This document shows, in pieces, positions 27,298-36,011 of a stretch of DNA of 40,863 bases. The notes under the pieces are model-generated. The model was not told the DNA's origin and did not search any database. It saw only the letters and a program-made list of their open reading frames with translations. Numbering within the stretch: position 1 is the first letter of the stretch; the number at the start of each line of letters is the position of its first letter. This DNA is from Enterococcus pingfangensis (GTDB lineage: Bacteria; Bacillota; Bacilli; Lactobacillales; Enterococcaceae): NCBI RefSeq assembly GCF_005405205.1, contig NZ_BJDP01000014.1:1-40863 (forward strand). Direction: 5' to 3'. Both the position numbers and the translations under genes were made by a program.

Positions 27298-28665
27298 CTA
27301 TCTCTCTCCGATCATCTTTTCTGGTCTGACCCAAGCGTCATATTCTGCTGCCGTGACATAGCCCAATGTCAAAGCGGCTTCTTTTAAAGTCGTTCCTTCA
27401 TTGTAGGCTTTTTTAGCGATCTCCGCACCTTTGTCATAACCGATCTGCGTATTCAAAGCGGTTACCAGCATTAAAGATTGTTTCAATAATTCTTCCATTC
27501 GCTCCTTGTTGACAGTCAAACCTTTTAGACAATTTTCATTGAAAGAATGTAAAGCGTCAGTCAACAAACGAATACTTTGCAACAAGTCAAAAGCGATCAA
27601 CGGCAAATAGACATTCAATTCGAAATTTCCCTGCGATGCCGCGATCCCGATTGCCGTATCATTTCCCATCACTTGAACGGCTACCATTGCTAAGGCTTCA
27701 CATTGCGTCGGATTGACTTTCCCCGGCATGATCGAACTGCCAGGTTCATTCGCCGGAATAGTGATCTCGCCTAATCCGCTGCGAGGACCGCTGGCCAGCC
27801 AGCGAATGTCATTCGCCATTTTCAAACAATTCGCCGCCAACGCTTTTAATGCACCGCTGACAAAAACGACCGCATCCCGATTGGCTAATGCATGGAATTT
27901 ATTTGCTTCGCTGATAAAATGGATCCCCGTTTCTTCTTTCAACGCAGCGATAAATGCTTCTTCATATGCCTTTGACGCATTCAAGCCGGTTCCAACTGCT
28001 GTTCCGCCGATCGCCAATTGACGCAATTCGGCTAATCCGTGAATCAACATATTTTCATTGTGCTCCAGTGCTGAGCGCCAGCCACTGATCTCTTGAGCAA
28101 AAGTTATTGGTGTCGCATCTTGCAAATGAGTACGGCCTATTTTAATGATTTCTTGATTGGCTTCTTCCAGCTGCTCTAATACTTGGATCATTTCACGAAC
28201 CGCCGGCAATAAATTCTTTTCGAGCGCCATCGTTCCAGCGATATGGATTGCCGTTGGAAAGACATCGTTGGAACTCTGACTCATGTTCACATCATCATTG
28301 GGATGGATCGGCAGATTTTTCTGGCTTGCTAGATGGGCGATCACTTCATTCGTATTCATGTTGCTTTGTGTCCCGCTGCCGGTCTGCCAAACGACTAATG
28401 GAAATTCCTGCCAATTTTCTCCGGTCAATAATACGTCTGCTGCTTTTTGGATCGCTAACGCTTTCTCTGCTGCTAATTTCCCTGTCTGCTGGTTTGCGAT
28501 AGCCGCCGTTTTTTTGACTAAAACAAGTGCATGCAATAATTCAGGCGGCATTTTTTCCCCGCCGATTTTAAAATTTTGTCGACTCCGTTCGGTTTGTGCG
28601 CCCCACCATGCGTCTTTGGGGACTTCGATTGGGCCCATTGAATCGTGCTCAGTGCGTGTTTCCAT
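27298..28665 (-). CDS. fumC: class II fumarate hydratase
   Basis: A 455-residue iron-independent fumarase interconverting fumarate and malate. It has the family signature GSSIMPGKVNP, plus GSGTQSNMNTNEV, NMSQSSNDVFPTA and GRTHLQDATP. These separate it from close relatives less clearly than a tree would, but length and TQSNMN favour fumarase over aspartase. ATG at 28665 with AGGAG 6 bases upstream. Coupled to malic enzyme, it suggests a route from fumarate to pyruvate. Confidence 0.93.
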   Translation of the reverse strand: METRTEHDSMGPIEVPKDAWWGAQTERSRQNFKIGGEKMPPELLHALVLVKKTAAIANQQTGKLAAEKALAIQKAADVLLTGENWQEFPLVVWQTGSGTQSNMNTNEVIAHLASQKNLPIHPNDDVNMSQSSNDVFPTAIHIAGTMALEKNLLPAVREMIQVLEQLEEANQEIIKIGRTHLQDATPITFAQEISGWRSALEHNENMLIHGLAELRQLAIGGTAVGTGLNASKAYEEAFIAALKEETGIHFISEANKFHALANRDAVVFVSGALKALAANCLKMANDIRWLASGPRSGLGEITIPANEPGSSIMPGKVNPTQCEALAMVAVQVMGNDTAIGIAASQGNFELNVYLPLIAFDLLQSIRLLTDALHSFNENCLKGLTVNKERMEELLKQSLMLVTALNTQIGYDKGAEIAKKAYNEGTTLKEAALTLGYVTAAEYDAWVRPEKMIGER

Positions 28666-28815
28666 GTCATTCTCCTCTCGACTATTTTGTTCAATTATCC
28701 CTTATTTTTTGTTAAAAAGGTAGAACTATCTTAGTTTAAATTTCTTCTTTTTAAATTTTGCGGCTAGTCGTCTAATTGATAGTTGGCTATCTTTCAAATC
28801 GAAAAAATCAGACTT

Positions 28816-28850
28816 GAAAAAAAGAGGTCGTGACTGTGTCACAACCTCTT
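28816..28850 (-). terminator. terminator of dtd (GTGAC/GTCAC family)
   Basis: AAGAGGTCGTGAC (28822-28834), loop TGT, GTCACAACCTCTT (28838-28850). The single C-A plus-strand mismatch is a G-U pair in minus RNA; T-run on the minus strand. Confidence 0.88.
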
Positions 28851-28856
28851 CATTTG

Positions 28857-29303
28857 TTATTTGTCTCGTGTGTCAAAAAGAATCGTAACAGGGCCGTCAT
28901 TGACCAGTGCCACATCCATGTCGCCGCCGAATTTCCCTGTTTCCACAGTTAAACCGGCTTGACGCAAGCCTTCATTAAAATATTCGTATAACGGAATCGC
29001 CGTCTCTGGCCGCGCTGCTTTTACAAAACTTGGACGATTGCCTTTTTTTGTATCTGCGTACAAGGTGAATTGCGACACGCTCAATACGCTGCCTGCAACA
29101 TCTTGGAGCGATTGATTCATTTTTCCTTCAGCGTCTTCAAACACACGCAGCAAAGGAATTTTGCGAATTAAATAATCTGCATCAGCTTCAGTATCTTCTT
29201 CATGGATCCCAAGTAAGATCATGAATCCCCGATCGATCTTGCCGATTATTTGTTCATCGATGGTCACACTTGCCCGACTGACTCGTTGTATCACTGCCCG
29301 CAT
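28857..29303 (-). CDS. dtd: D-aminoacyl-tRNA deacylase
   Basis: A 148-residue DTD enzyme that hydrolyses D-amino acids (and Gly-tRNA-Ala) off tRNA. The active-site motifs [10 protein letters not shown] and [10 protein letters not shown] (Gly-cisPro region) are intact, as is the N-terminal [13 protein letters not shown]. Full length. It lies 30 bases after relA on the same strand, the common Firmicutes order, and ends at a strong terminator. Confidence 0.97.
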   Translation of the reverse strand: MRAVIQRVSRASVTIDEQIIGKIDRGFMILLGIHEEDTEADADYLIRKIPLLRVFEDAEGKMNQSLQDVAGSVLSVSQFTLYADTKKGNRPSFVKAARPETAIPLYEYFNEGLRQAGLTVETGKFGGDMDVALVNDGPVTILFDTRDK

Positions 29304-29333
29304 TGCTCTTCCTCCAACTATTCGTATTGGACG

Positions 29334-31541
29334 TTATCCTTTCGTCCGTTTCACACTGTACACATCTGGAATCGTTTTGATTTTATCAACGATCGAATAA
29401 AGGTGATTCAAGTTTTGGATCTTGAAGGTCAAGTTGATAACTGCTAAGCGATCTTTCGTTGGTTTTGCTTCAACACTGACTAATTTTTTAGTCATTCCGC
29501 TGACAATATTCAACACATCATTCAACAACCCATCACGATTGAATCCGTAAATCTCCAAATCGGCATTGTAATCTTGAACAGAGTTGGCAGTATCTTCCCA
29601 CTCAACTTCGATCAAACGCTCTTGGATATCTTTTTGCTTTGTGATGTTAGGACAATCAGCACGATGGATCGAGATCCCGCGGCCTTTTGTGATATAGCCG
29701 ACGATGTCATCGCCAGGAACTGGATTGCAGCAATGGCTGATCCGGATCAATAGATTATCGATTCCTTGGATGACGATCCCGCCTTCATGCCGGATCTTGA
29801 TTTTTTCAGGTTCTTTCGGGTTGCTGACCATTTCATCAACAGCTTCGCGCTGTTTTTGTTTCATTTGCTCGCGGCGCTCTTTTTCGGTCAAACGATTCGT
29901 AAAAGTCAAAGCACTCATCTCGCCAAAACCAATCGCCGCATACAGATCTTCTTCGCTGTGGAAGTTAAATTTGTCCAATACTTCCGCAAGCTTGTCTTTT
30001 GTCAGTACTTCTTTCGGTACAAAACCTAGATCATTGATACATTTGACGACTGCATCGTGTCCTTTGACAACATTTCCTTCACGGTCTTGCGTTTTGAAGA
30101 AACGTTTGATTTTATTTTTTGCTTTACTGGTTTTTACTAAGTTCAACCAGTCGCGGCTTGGACCAAAAGAGTTGGCCGAGGTCATGATCTCGATGATGTC
30201 CCCGTTTTTCAATTTATAATCCAGCTGCACCATCTTGCCATTGACCTTGGCACCCGTCGTTTTATTTCCGATGTCTGTATGAATGCTGTAGGCAAAATCT
30301 AACGGACCGGATCCTTTCGGCAACTCAGTCACATCGCCTTTTGGTGTAAAGACATACACCTTATCGCTGAAAATATCGCCTTTCACACTCTCCATAAATT
30401 CAGAAGCGTCATAGCTTTCATCTTGTAACTCAATAATTTCACGGAACCAATCCAATTGTTTGTTGTCTTGTGTCTCGTCTTGTTTTTCTGTTTTTCCTTC
30501 TTTATATGCCCAGTGAGCCGCAACCCCGAATTCAGCGATCTGATGCATCTCGTGAGTCCGAATTTGTACTTCGACCGGATTGCCGCTAGGACCGATGATC
30601 GTAGTATGTAATGATTGATACATATTGGTCTTAGGCATCGCAATATAATCTTTAAAACGCCCCGGCATCGGTTTCCATTTCGTATGGATTGCTCCTAAGA
30701 CAGCGTAACAATCCTTGATTGACTCTACGATTACTCGAATTGCTAATAAATCATAAATTTCATCAAACTGTTTCTTTTGATCTCGCATCTTGCGATAAAT
30801 AGAATAAATGTGTTTCGGCCGGCCATAAATATCGCCTTCAATGCCTAACTCTTTCGTTGCTTCTTTGATCTCATTGACCGCTTCATCTACAAACGCTTCT
30901 CGTTCATCGCGTTTGCTGCGCATCAAATGAACGATCCGATAGTATTGTTTCGGATTCAAATAGCGTAATGCCGTATCTTCTAGTTCCCATTTGATTCGGC
31001 TCATCCCTAAACGATCCGCTAACGGCGCATAGATTTCCAGCGTTTCACGCGCGATCCTGCGCTGTTTATCGTCGCGTAAATATTTAAGTGTCCGCATGTT
31101 GTGCAAACGGTCCGCTAATTTGACCATGATGACTCGTAAATCTTGTGCCATTGCCAACAACATTTTTCGGTGATTTTCTGCTAATTGTTCTTCATGGGAT
31201 TTGTATTTGATCTTTCCTAATTTGGTTACCCCATCGACTAATGAAGCCACGTCTTCCCCAAACTCAACCTTTAAATCTTCCAAAGTTACCGGTGTATCTT
31301 CCACTACATCGTGCAAAAAGCCGGTCGCAACCGTATGTGGGTCCATGTGCAGATCCGCTAAAATTCCGGCAACTTGGATCGGGTGAATGATATACGGTTC
31401 TCCTGATTTGCGGACTTGCTCTTTATGCGCTTCGTACGCAAAGTCGTAAGCCCTTTGTACAAACGTCACGTGCTCTTTTCCCATGTAGGTACTAACCATC
31501 CTGATGACGTCAGGACCAGTTAATTCAACTTCTTTTGCCAA
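29334..31541 (-). CDS. relA: bifunctional (p)ppGpp synthetase/hydrolase
   Basis: A 735-residue long RSH protein that makes and degrades the alarmone (p)ppGpp. An N-terminal HD hydrolase (~30-190) has GFLHDVVEDTPV and KLADRLHNMRTL. The synthetase (~230-350) has GRPKHIYSIYRKM and YQSLHTTIIGP. A TGS domain (~390-450, VYVFTPKGDVTELP), a Cys-containing conserved region (ISHCCNPVPGD) and a C-terminal ACT domain follow. I place the start at TTG 31541, with GGGGG 9 bases before it. The longer frame from 31589 begins in the -10 box itself. MAKEVELTGPDVIRM then matches the usual N-terminus. Confidence 0.95.
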   Translation of the reverse strand: MAKEVELTGPDVIRMVSTYMGKEHVTFVQRAYDFAYEAHKEQVRKSGEPYIIHPIQVAGILADLHMDPHTVATGFLHDVVEDTPVTLEDLKVEFGEDVASLVDGVTKLGKIKYKSHEEQLAENHRKMLLAMAQDLRVIMVKLADRLHNMRTLKYLRDDKQRRIARETLEIYAPLADRLGMSRIKWELEDTALRYLNPKQYYRIVHLMRSKRDEREAFVDEAVNEIKEATKELGIEGDIYGRPKHIYSIYRKMRDQKKQFDEIYDLLAIRVIVESIKDCYAVLGAIHTKWKPMPGRFKDYIAMPKTNMYQSLHTTIIGPSGNPVEVQIRTHEMHQIAEFGVAAHWAYKEGKTEKQDETQDNKQLDWFREIIELQDESYDASEFMESVKGDIFSDKVYVFTPKGDVTELPKGSGPLDFAYSIHTDIGNKTTGAKVNGKMVQLDYKLKNGDIIEIMTSANSFGPSRDWLNLVKTSKAKNKIKRFFKTQDREGNVVKGHDAVVKCINDLGFVPKEVLTKDKLAEVLDKFNFHSEEDLYAAIGFGEMSALTFTNRLTEKERREQMKQKQREAVDEMVSNPKEPEKIKIRHEGGIVIQGIDNLLIRISHCCNPVPGDDIVGYITKGRGISIHRADCPNITKQKDIQERLIEVEWEDTANSVQDYNADLEIYGFNRDGLLNDVLNIVSGMTKKLVSVEAKPTKDRLAVINLTFKIQNLNHLYSIVDKIKTIPDVYSVKRTKG

Positions 31542-31580
31542 GTGACGTTCCCCCTTTGTTTTCTGAAAATGATTGTTCTT

Positions 31581-31609
31581 ATTATACAAACTCTAGTACA
31601 CTTTTTCAA
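31581..31609 (-). promoter_or_regulatory. relA promoter
   Basis: Minus strand TTGAAA (31609-31604), 17 bases, TATAAT (31586-31581), near consensus. It lies 6 bases after the rsmE stop and allows relA-dtd to be made independently of the upstream operon. Confidence 0.82.
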
Positions 31610-31614
31610 TCAAA

Positions 31615-32358
31615 TCAGTGCTGCAGTTCGTAATAGAAACTCGCCGCGCTCAAAAGATAAAAAGGTGCCGTCTCTGTTCGCAAAATCCGCGGACCTAACC
31701 CGCAAAGTTTTCCGCCCGCTGCTTGGAATCGTTCAATCTCATTTGGCGTCAGTCCGCCTTCTGGTCCAAAAACGACTAATAATTTTTGTCCCGCCGTTAA
31801 TTGCTGCAGCGTTTGGACAAGTTGTGCCTGTTCTCCTTGTTTGGCCGATTCTTCATAAGCGATCAAGACCGCATCGTATTCAGCAAACATGGTGATTAAT
31901 TCTTTTTCAGCGGCGAAACGGACTTTAGGCAATGCTTGCCGATGGGCTTGTTCTGCCGCTTCTTGTGCGATTTTATTCAACCGCTGCTGTTTCTTTTGTT
32001 GTTTTTTCGCATCCCATTTGGCTACTGAACTTTCACCGGGAAAGGCAATAAAATCAAAAGCGCCTAATTCTGTCCCTTTTTGGACAATCAGCTCTAATTT
32101 TTCACCTTTTGGAAAACCGCTGGCGATCGTGATATTAATCGGCAATTCCCGTTGCAATTGTTCTTTTTCAACTTCTTCTAATGTCACACTGTCGCTGGTG
32201 ATAGCAAGGATTTTGGCCTTGATGGTCGTTTGATCATTGAAAGCCAGAAAAACTTGATCACCTGCTACCATACGCATTACCCGCGACATATGATGATGCG
32301 GTTCCCCGCTGATTTCCACGGTCGATTGATACGCTTGATCAATAAAATAGCGCTGCAT
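31615..32358 (-). CDS. rsmE: 16S rRNA m3U1498 methyltransferase
   Basis: A 247-residue SPOUT-class methyltransferase of the RsmE family. An N-terminal PUA-like part (MQRYFIDQAY, HHMSRVMRM) precedes the knotted SAM site with VVFGPEGGLTPNEIE and LGPRILRTETAP. It modifies the decoding region of 16S rRNA. ATG at 32358, 1 base after the prmA stop, with GAGGA upstream. prmA-rsmE order is usual. Confidence 0.95.
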   Translation of the reverse strand: MQRYFIDQAYQSTVEISGEPHHHMSRVMRMVAGDQVFLAFNDQTTIKAKILAITSDSVTLEEVEKEQLQRELPINITIASGFPKGEKLELIVQKGTELGAFDFIAFPGESSVAKWDAKKQQKKQQRLNKIAQEAAEQAHRQALPKVRFAAEKELITMFAEYDAVLIAYEESAKQGEQAQLVQTLQQLTAGQKLLVVFGPEGGLTPNEIERFQAAGGKLCGLGPRILRTETAPFYLLSAASFYYELQH

Positions 32359-32359
32359 A

Positions 32360-33307
32360 CTAGTCTTCCTCAGGCTTCTTCAAAATAATGGCAAACCAAT
32401 CTTTTTGCTGGAAGATCCGATCTACTTCAAAGCCTTGCGCATTCATTTCTTCTAGCACCATATCTTTTTTATCTTCGATGATTCCTGATACGATCAATGT
32501 CCCATTTGGTTTTAACAAGCGCCACGCATCTGACACCAGCAAGACGATGATATCGGCTAAAATATTAGCCACGATCACGTCCGCCTCGTGTTCGACTCCG
32601 ACTAACAAATCATTCGCGGACACGTGGATATTTTCAGTATTGGCATTCAAATCGACATTTTCTTGCGCTGAATGAACGGCGACTTCATCCAAATCGTAAG
32701 CATAAATATCTTTTGCTCCATAAAGTGAGCTGGCGATACTTAACACGCCAGAACCTGTTCCTACATCTAATACGGTTTCGCCGCCACGCAGAACCGTTTC
32801 CAATGCTTGCAAGGTCAGATTGGTGGTTGGATGTGTTCCCGTGCCAAAAGCCATGCCGGGATCCAATGTAATGATTTTTTCATCTTCATGCTGCGCTTCA
32901 TATTTTTCCCAACTAGGAGTAATCGTTAAATAGCGGGTCACACGAACCGGATGGTAATATTTTTTCCAAGCCGTTGCCCAGTCGCTTTCTTCCACTTCGC
33001 TGACTTCAACGATATTTTTGCCGATGTTCAAGCCAAACTCTGGCAATTCGTCGATCCGGCCTTTAATGAACGGCAGAATTTCCGGTAAAAAAATTGTTTC
33101 AGGGAAATAAGCTTTCACGATAGCCCCTTCTGTTAAACTAAAAAAATTCTCCCGATCCAACAATTCCCCATACTGATCTTCTTGATAATTCACAAAATCA
33201 AACGCGTCTTCGATGGCAACACCGGATGCGCCGGCCTCCACTAAAATATTGGCAACAGCTTCGACTGCTTCACTTTCAGTGGTAACTTTTACTTCATTCC
33301 ATTTCAT
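32360..33307 (-). CDS. prmA: ribosomal protein L11 methyltransferase
   Basis: A 315-residue PrmA enzyme. The N-terminal L11-recognition domain contains ASGVAIEDAFDF, and the SAM domain contains ETVLDVGTGSGVLSIAS and DVIVANILADII. LDPGMAFGTGTHPTT is the family hallmark. It trimethylates L11. It sits between DUF3013 and rsmE in one operon; GGGAG precedes the ATG. Confidence 0.96.
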   Translation of the reverse strand: MKWNEVKVTTESEAVEAVANILVEAGASGVAIEDAFDFVNYQEDQYGELLDRENFFSLTEGAIVKAYFPETIFLPEILPFIKGRIDELPEFGLNIGKNIVEVSEVEESDWATAWKKYYHPVRVTRYLTITPSWEKYEAQHEDEKIITLDPGMAFGTGTHPTTNLTLQALETVLRGGETVLDVGTGSGVLSIASSLYGAKDIYAYDLDEVAVHSAQENVDLNANTENIHVSANDLLVGVEHEADVIVANILADIIVLLVSDAWRLLKPNGTLIVSGIIEDKKDMVLEEMNAQGFEVDRIFQQKDWFAIILKKPEED

Positions 33308-33328
33308 CTGTTTGTACTCCCTTTGTCT

Positions 33329-33802
33329 TTAGTAGCTTGGATACGGCAAGTAATCGTTGCCTGCTTTAATCAATGCTTTGTAAGCCGCGTCGTCCCATTT
33401 CATTTCAAATAGTGCGTCTTCGCTGTCGTCTGCTAAGAAATCCAATAGATCACTTTGGCCTTCTTCAATTACCTCTTTCAAATAATCCACAACAGCCGTC
33501 AATTCACTTTTTTTCATTCCTTTTTTGCCTTCGTACGGAATAACCGCTAAAAAATCAGCGGGATCATAGACGGTTTTAGCCGGATCTGCTAATAAAATCG
33601 CGTCCTCAAACTCAATGACCTCTTCTTCAGAAGCCACGCCGTCCACGTCGTCGATCTCAATTTGTCCTTTATTTTCCGCGTAGATGCGAAAGGCGATCTC
33701 GAAACTATGATTGCGTGTATCCCAGTCCAGTGCTAATTCATAATCAGGAATTTTTTTGTTCAAATAGTCATCTAAATAAGTGATCATCGTCTCTTTTGCC
33801 AT
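33329..33802 (-). CDS. DUF3013 family protein
   Basis: A 157-residue acidic cytoplasmic protein of the type labelled DUF3013 in lactic acid bacteria, typically found next to prmA. It has no signal, membrane segment or known catalytic motif; the C-terminus ends LPYPSY. The start is the ATG at 33802 (MAKETMITYL). An in-frame ATG 15 bases upstream overlaps the GGAGG that serves as the ribosome site. It follows the glycosylase gene with 2 bases between stop and start, so the two are coupled. Confidence 0.85.
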   Translation of the reverse strand: MAKETMITYLDDYLNKKIPDYELALDWDTRNHSFEIAFRIYAENKGQIEIDDVDGVASEEEVIEFEDAILLADPAKTVYDPADFLAVIPYEGKKGMKKSELTAVVDYLKEVIEEGQSDLLDFLADDSEDALFEMKWDDAAYKALIKAGNDYLPYPSY

Positions 33803-33804
33803 TG

Positions 33805-34431
33805 TTAGTTCCTCCATCCATTATTTTCATCTATTAAAGCTTTGCGTTGTTTTGTTATGTAAGGATTGCCGCGGACGACGTAGCGCAACGGGCGTTCCGT
33901 CCAAATTCCTTTATTCGGGATCCCGATACGCGGAAGTGCGTCGATTTCTTTAGGGATCCGTCTTTTTTCCGGAACTAAATGCAGCGGACTTGAGAAAATC
34001 GATGCACCATATAACTCACGTGAAATGCCTAGCGCTTCAACTAATTTTCCCGGGCCATCTGAAAGTGCAGCATTGGCTCTTCCATGACGATTTTGGATCA
34101 TTCGCTCGATCCCTTCCACCGGTTCAAATCCGCGGATCATCACACCTTGGGGCATCCCTTCCGGCTGTGTGATCATATTCAAAATCAAGTGCGTGTGCAT
34201 CGTATACAAATAAATCGTCCCTGATTTTTCATACATCGCACGGACACGCGGAGTATCGCGCATTCCATAACTATGCGCTGCCTGATCATCAGGACCTAAA
34301 TAGGCTTCACAATCAACGATATACCCGCCTAATTTTCCTGCGGGTGTCTCGTGTTCCAAATACATTCCTAATAAATATTTTGCTATATTTTCAGTCGTTT
34401 CAGTAGTAAAATAATTGATTACTTGTTCCAT
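33805..34431 (-). CDS. DNA-3-methyladenine glycosylase (AAG/MPG family)
   Basis: A 208-residue base-excision repair enzyme removing alkylated purines. Family features are IVDCEAYLGPDDQAAHSYG (with the catalytic Glu), MYEKSGTIYLYTMHTH, and LSDGPGKLVEALGI. The start is the ATG at 34431, with AAGGTG 8 bases upstream. An earlier ATG at 34449 and the upstream frame to 34470 would put extra residues before the usual MEQ start and lack good ribosome sites. First gene of a unit with DUF3013, prmA and rsmE. It is divergent from rarA. Confidence 0.92.
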   Translation of the reverse strand: MEQVINYFTTETTENIAKYLLGMYLEHETPAGKLGGYIVDCEAYLGPDDQAAHSYGMRDTPRVRAMYEKSGTIYLYTMHTHLILNMITQPEGMPQGVMIRGFEPVEGIERMIQNRHGRANAALSDGPGKLVEALGISRELYGASIFSSPLHLVPEKRRIPKEIDALPRIGIPNKGIWTERPLRYVVRGNPYITKQRKALIDENNGWRN

Positions 34432-34514
34432 TTTTATCACCTTCTCCATGATACACAATAATCTTGCCACACGCTATGCCTAGCAATCAAAACTCGGCGT
34501 GCATAAGATAAAAA

Positions 34515-34523
34515 TGCTATAAT
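34515..34523 (+). promoter_or_regulatory. rarA promoter, extended -10
   Basis: TGCTATAAT about 160 bases before the rarA ATG. No -35 is visible at the right distance. The untranslated leader would be about 150 bases, AT-rich, without an obvious structure. Confidence 0.55.
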
Positions 34524-34680
34524 GAGAACATACATTTGCTCATTTTTTTAGTTTGAACGTTCACTACCGATTTTAAAAAAAGCGCAAATGACGTACACAA
34601 ATTCAAATCCATTTTTTAACGAATACTTTCATTTGAACGAATTTTTTAGTTCAACTATCTTTCAGATTAGGAGGTTTCTT

Positions 34681-35970
34681 ATGCAGCAGCCTTTAGCTTA
34701 TCGCATGCGTCCCCGCAACTTGGATGAAGTCGTGGGACAACAGTCATTAGTTGGTCCAGGAAAAATCATTCGCCGCATGGTGGATGCCAAAATGCTTTCT
34801 TCAATGATTTTATACGGACCGCCTGGGACAGGAAAAACTAGCATCGCCAGCGCCATTGCTGGTTCAACAAATTATGCTTTTCGTACGTTGAATGCGGCAA
34901 CTGATACGAAAAAAGATTTGCAAATTGTCGCAGAAGAAGCCAAGATGAGCGGCACAGTCATTTTATTACTCGATGAGGTCCATCGCTTAGATAAAACGAA
35001 ACAGGATTTTTTATTGCCCCATCTGGAAAGTGGCCGCATCATCATGATCGGCGCAACGACAGAAAATCCATATATCACCATTAATCCGGCGATCCGCAGC
35101 CGAACTCAAATCTTTGAAGTAAAACCTTTGGATGAGACTGATATCATTGCCGCAATCAAATCAGCTTTGTCAGATGAGGAACGCGGGCTCGGTGAATTTC
35201 CGGTGATCCTTGATGAAGAAGCCTTGAATCATTTGGCGCGTGCAACAAACGGCGATTTAAGAAGTGCCTTAAACGGTTTAGAATTAGCGGTGAAATCGAC
35301 TCCTAAAGATCAGAAGGAACACATTCATTTGACTCTTTCGATCATTGAAGAATGTGTTCAGCGAAAAGCGCTGACTCATGACAAAGACGGCGATGCTCAT
35401 TACGATGTGATCTCTGCGTTGCAAAAATCTATCCGCGGCAGTGACGTCAACGCTGCGCTGCACTATTTAGGTCGGTTGGTCGAAGCGGGTGATTTGCCGA
35501 TTATTTGCCGGCGCTTGATGGTGATTGGTTATGAAGACATCGGCTTAGCCAATCCGGCGGCAGCGGCTCGTACCGTCCAAGCTGTTCAAGCCGCTGAAAA
35601 ATTAGGATTACCTGAAGCACGAATCCCGCTGGCAGATACAGTCGTGGATCTCTGTCTTTCACCTAAATCAAATTCGGCTTATGCCGCTTTAGATGCAGCA
35701 ATCGCAGATATTCGTTTAGGAAATGCTGGTGAAGTGCCCGACCATTTGCGAGACAGTCATTATAAAGGTGCAAAAGCATTGAATCGCGGGATCGGTTATC
35801 AATATCCCCATAACTTTGAACAAGCTTGGGTCGATCAGCAGTATTTGCCTGATAAAATCAAAGACGCACACTATTATGAACCTAAAACTACGGGGAAATA
35901 TGAACAAGCTTTAGCTCAACAATACCAGCGGATCGCAGAATGGAAAAAGCAAAAAAACACGGCCGAATAA
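34681..35970 (+). CDS. rarA: replication-associated recombination protein A
   Basis: A 429-residue AAA+ ATPase of the RarA/MgsA/WRNIP1 family that acts at stalled replication forks. Walker A is LYGPPGTGKTS, Walker B is LLLDEVHRLDKTKQD, sensor 1 is IMIGATTENPY, and the C-terminal tetramerisation part includes RRLMVIGYEDIGLANP. The start is the ATG at 34681 with AGGAGG 6 bases upstream. The frame is open back to 34588, but that stretch has no ribosome site. Confidence 0.95.
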   Translation: MQQPLAYRMRPRNLDEVVGQQSLVGPGKIIRRMVDAKMLSSMILYGPPGTGKTSIASAIAGSTNYAFRTLNAATDTKKDLQIVAEEAKMSGTVILLLDEVHRLDKTKQDFLLPHLESGRIIMIGATTENPYITINPAIRSRTQIFEVKPLDETDIIAAIKSALSDEERGLGEFPVILDEEALNHLARATNGDLRSALNGLELAVKSTPKDQKEHIHLTLSIIEECVQRKALTHDKDGDAHYDVISALQKSIRGSDVNAALHYLGRLVEAGDLPIICRRLMVIGYEDIGLANPAAAARTVQAVQAAEKLGLPEARIPLADTVVDLCLSPKSNSAYAALDAAIADIRLGNAGEVPDHLRDSHYKGAKALNRGIGYQYPHNFEQAWVDQQYLPDKIKDAHYYEPKTTGKYEQALAQQYQRIAEWKKQKNTAE

Positions 35971-35990
35971 ATTTTTCGACTGTGTTTTTT
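35948..35990 (+). terminator. terminator of rarA
   Basis: ACACGGCCGAA and TTCGACTGTGT pair (one mismatch, one G-U) and are followed by a T7 run. The left arm overlaps the last rarA codons. Confidence 0.7.
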
Positions 35991-36011
35991 TCTGTCTTTG
36001 TTTCGACTGAA

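Noticed and set aside
34588..34680. N-terminal extension of RarA
   Set aside because: The frame is open but has no ribosome site, while AGGAGG stands 6 bases before the ATG at 34681, and the family begins near there.
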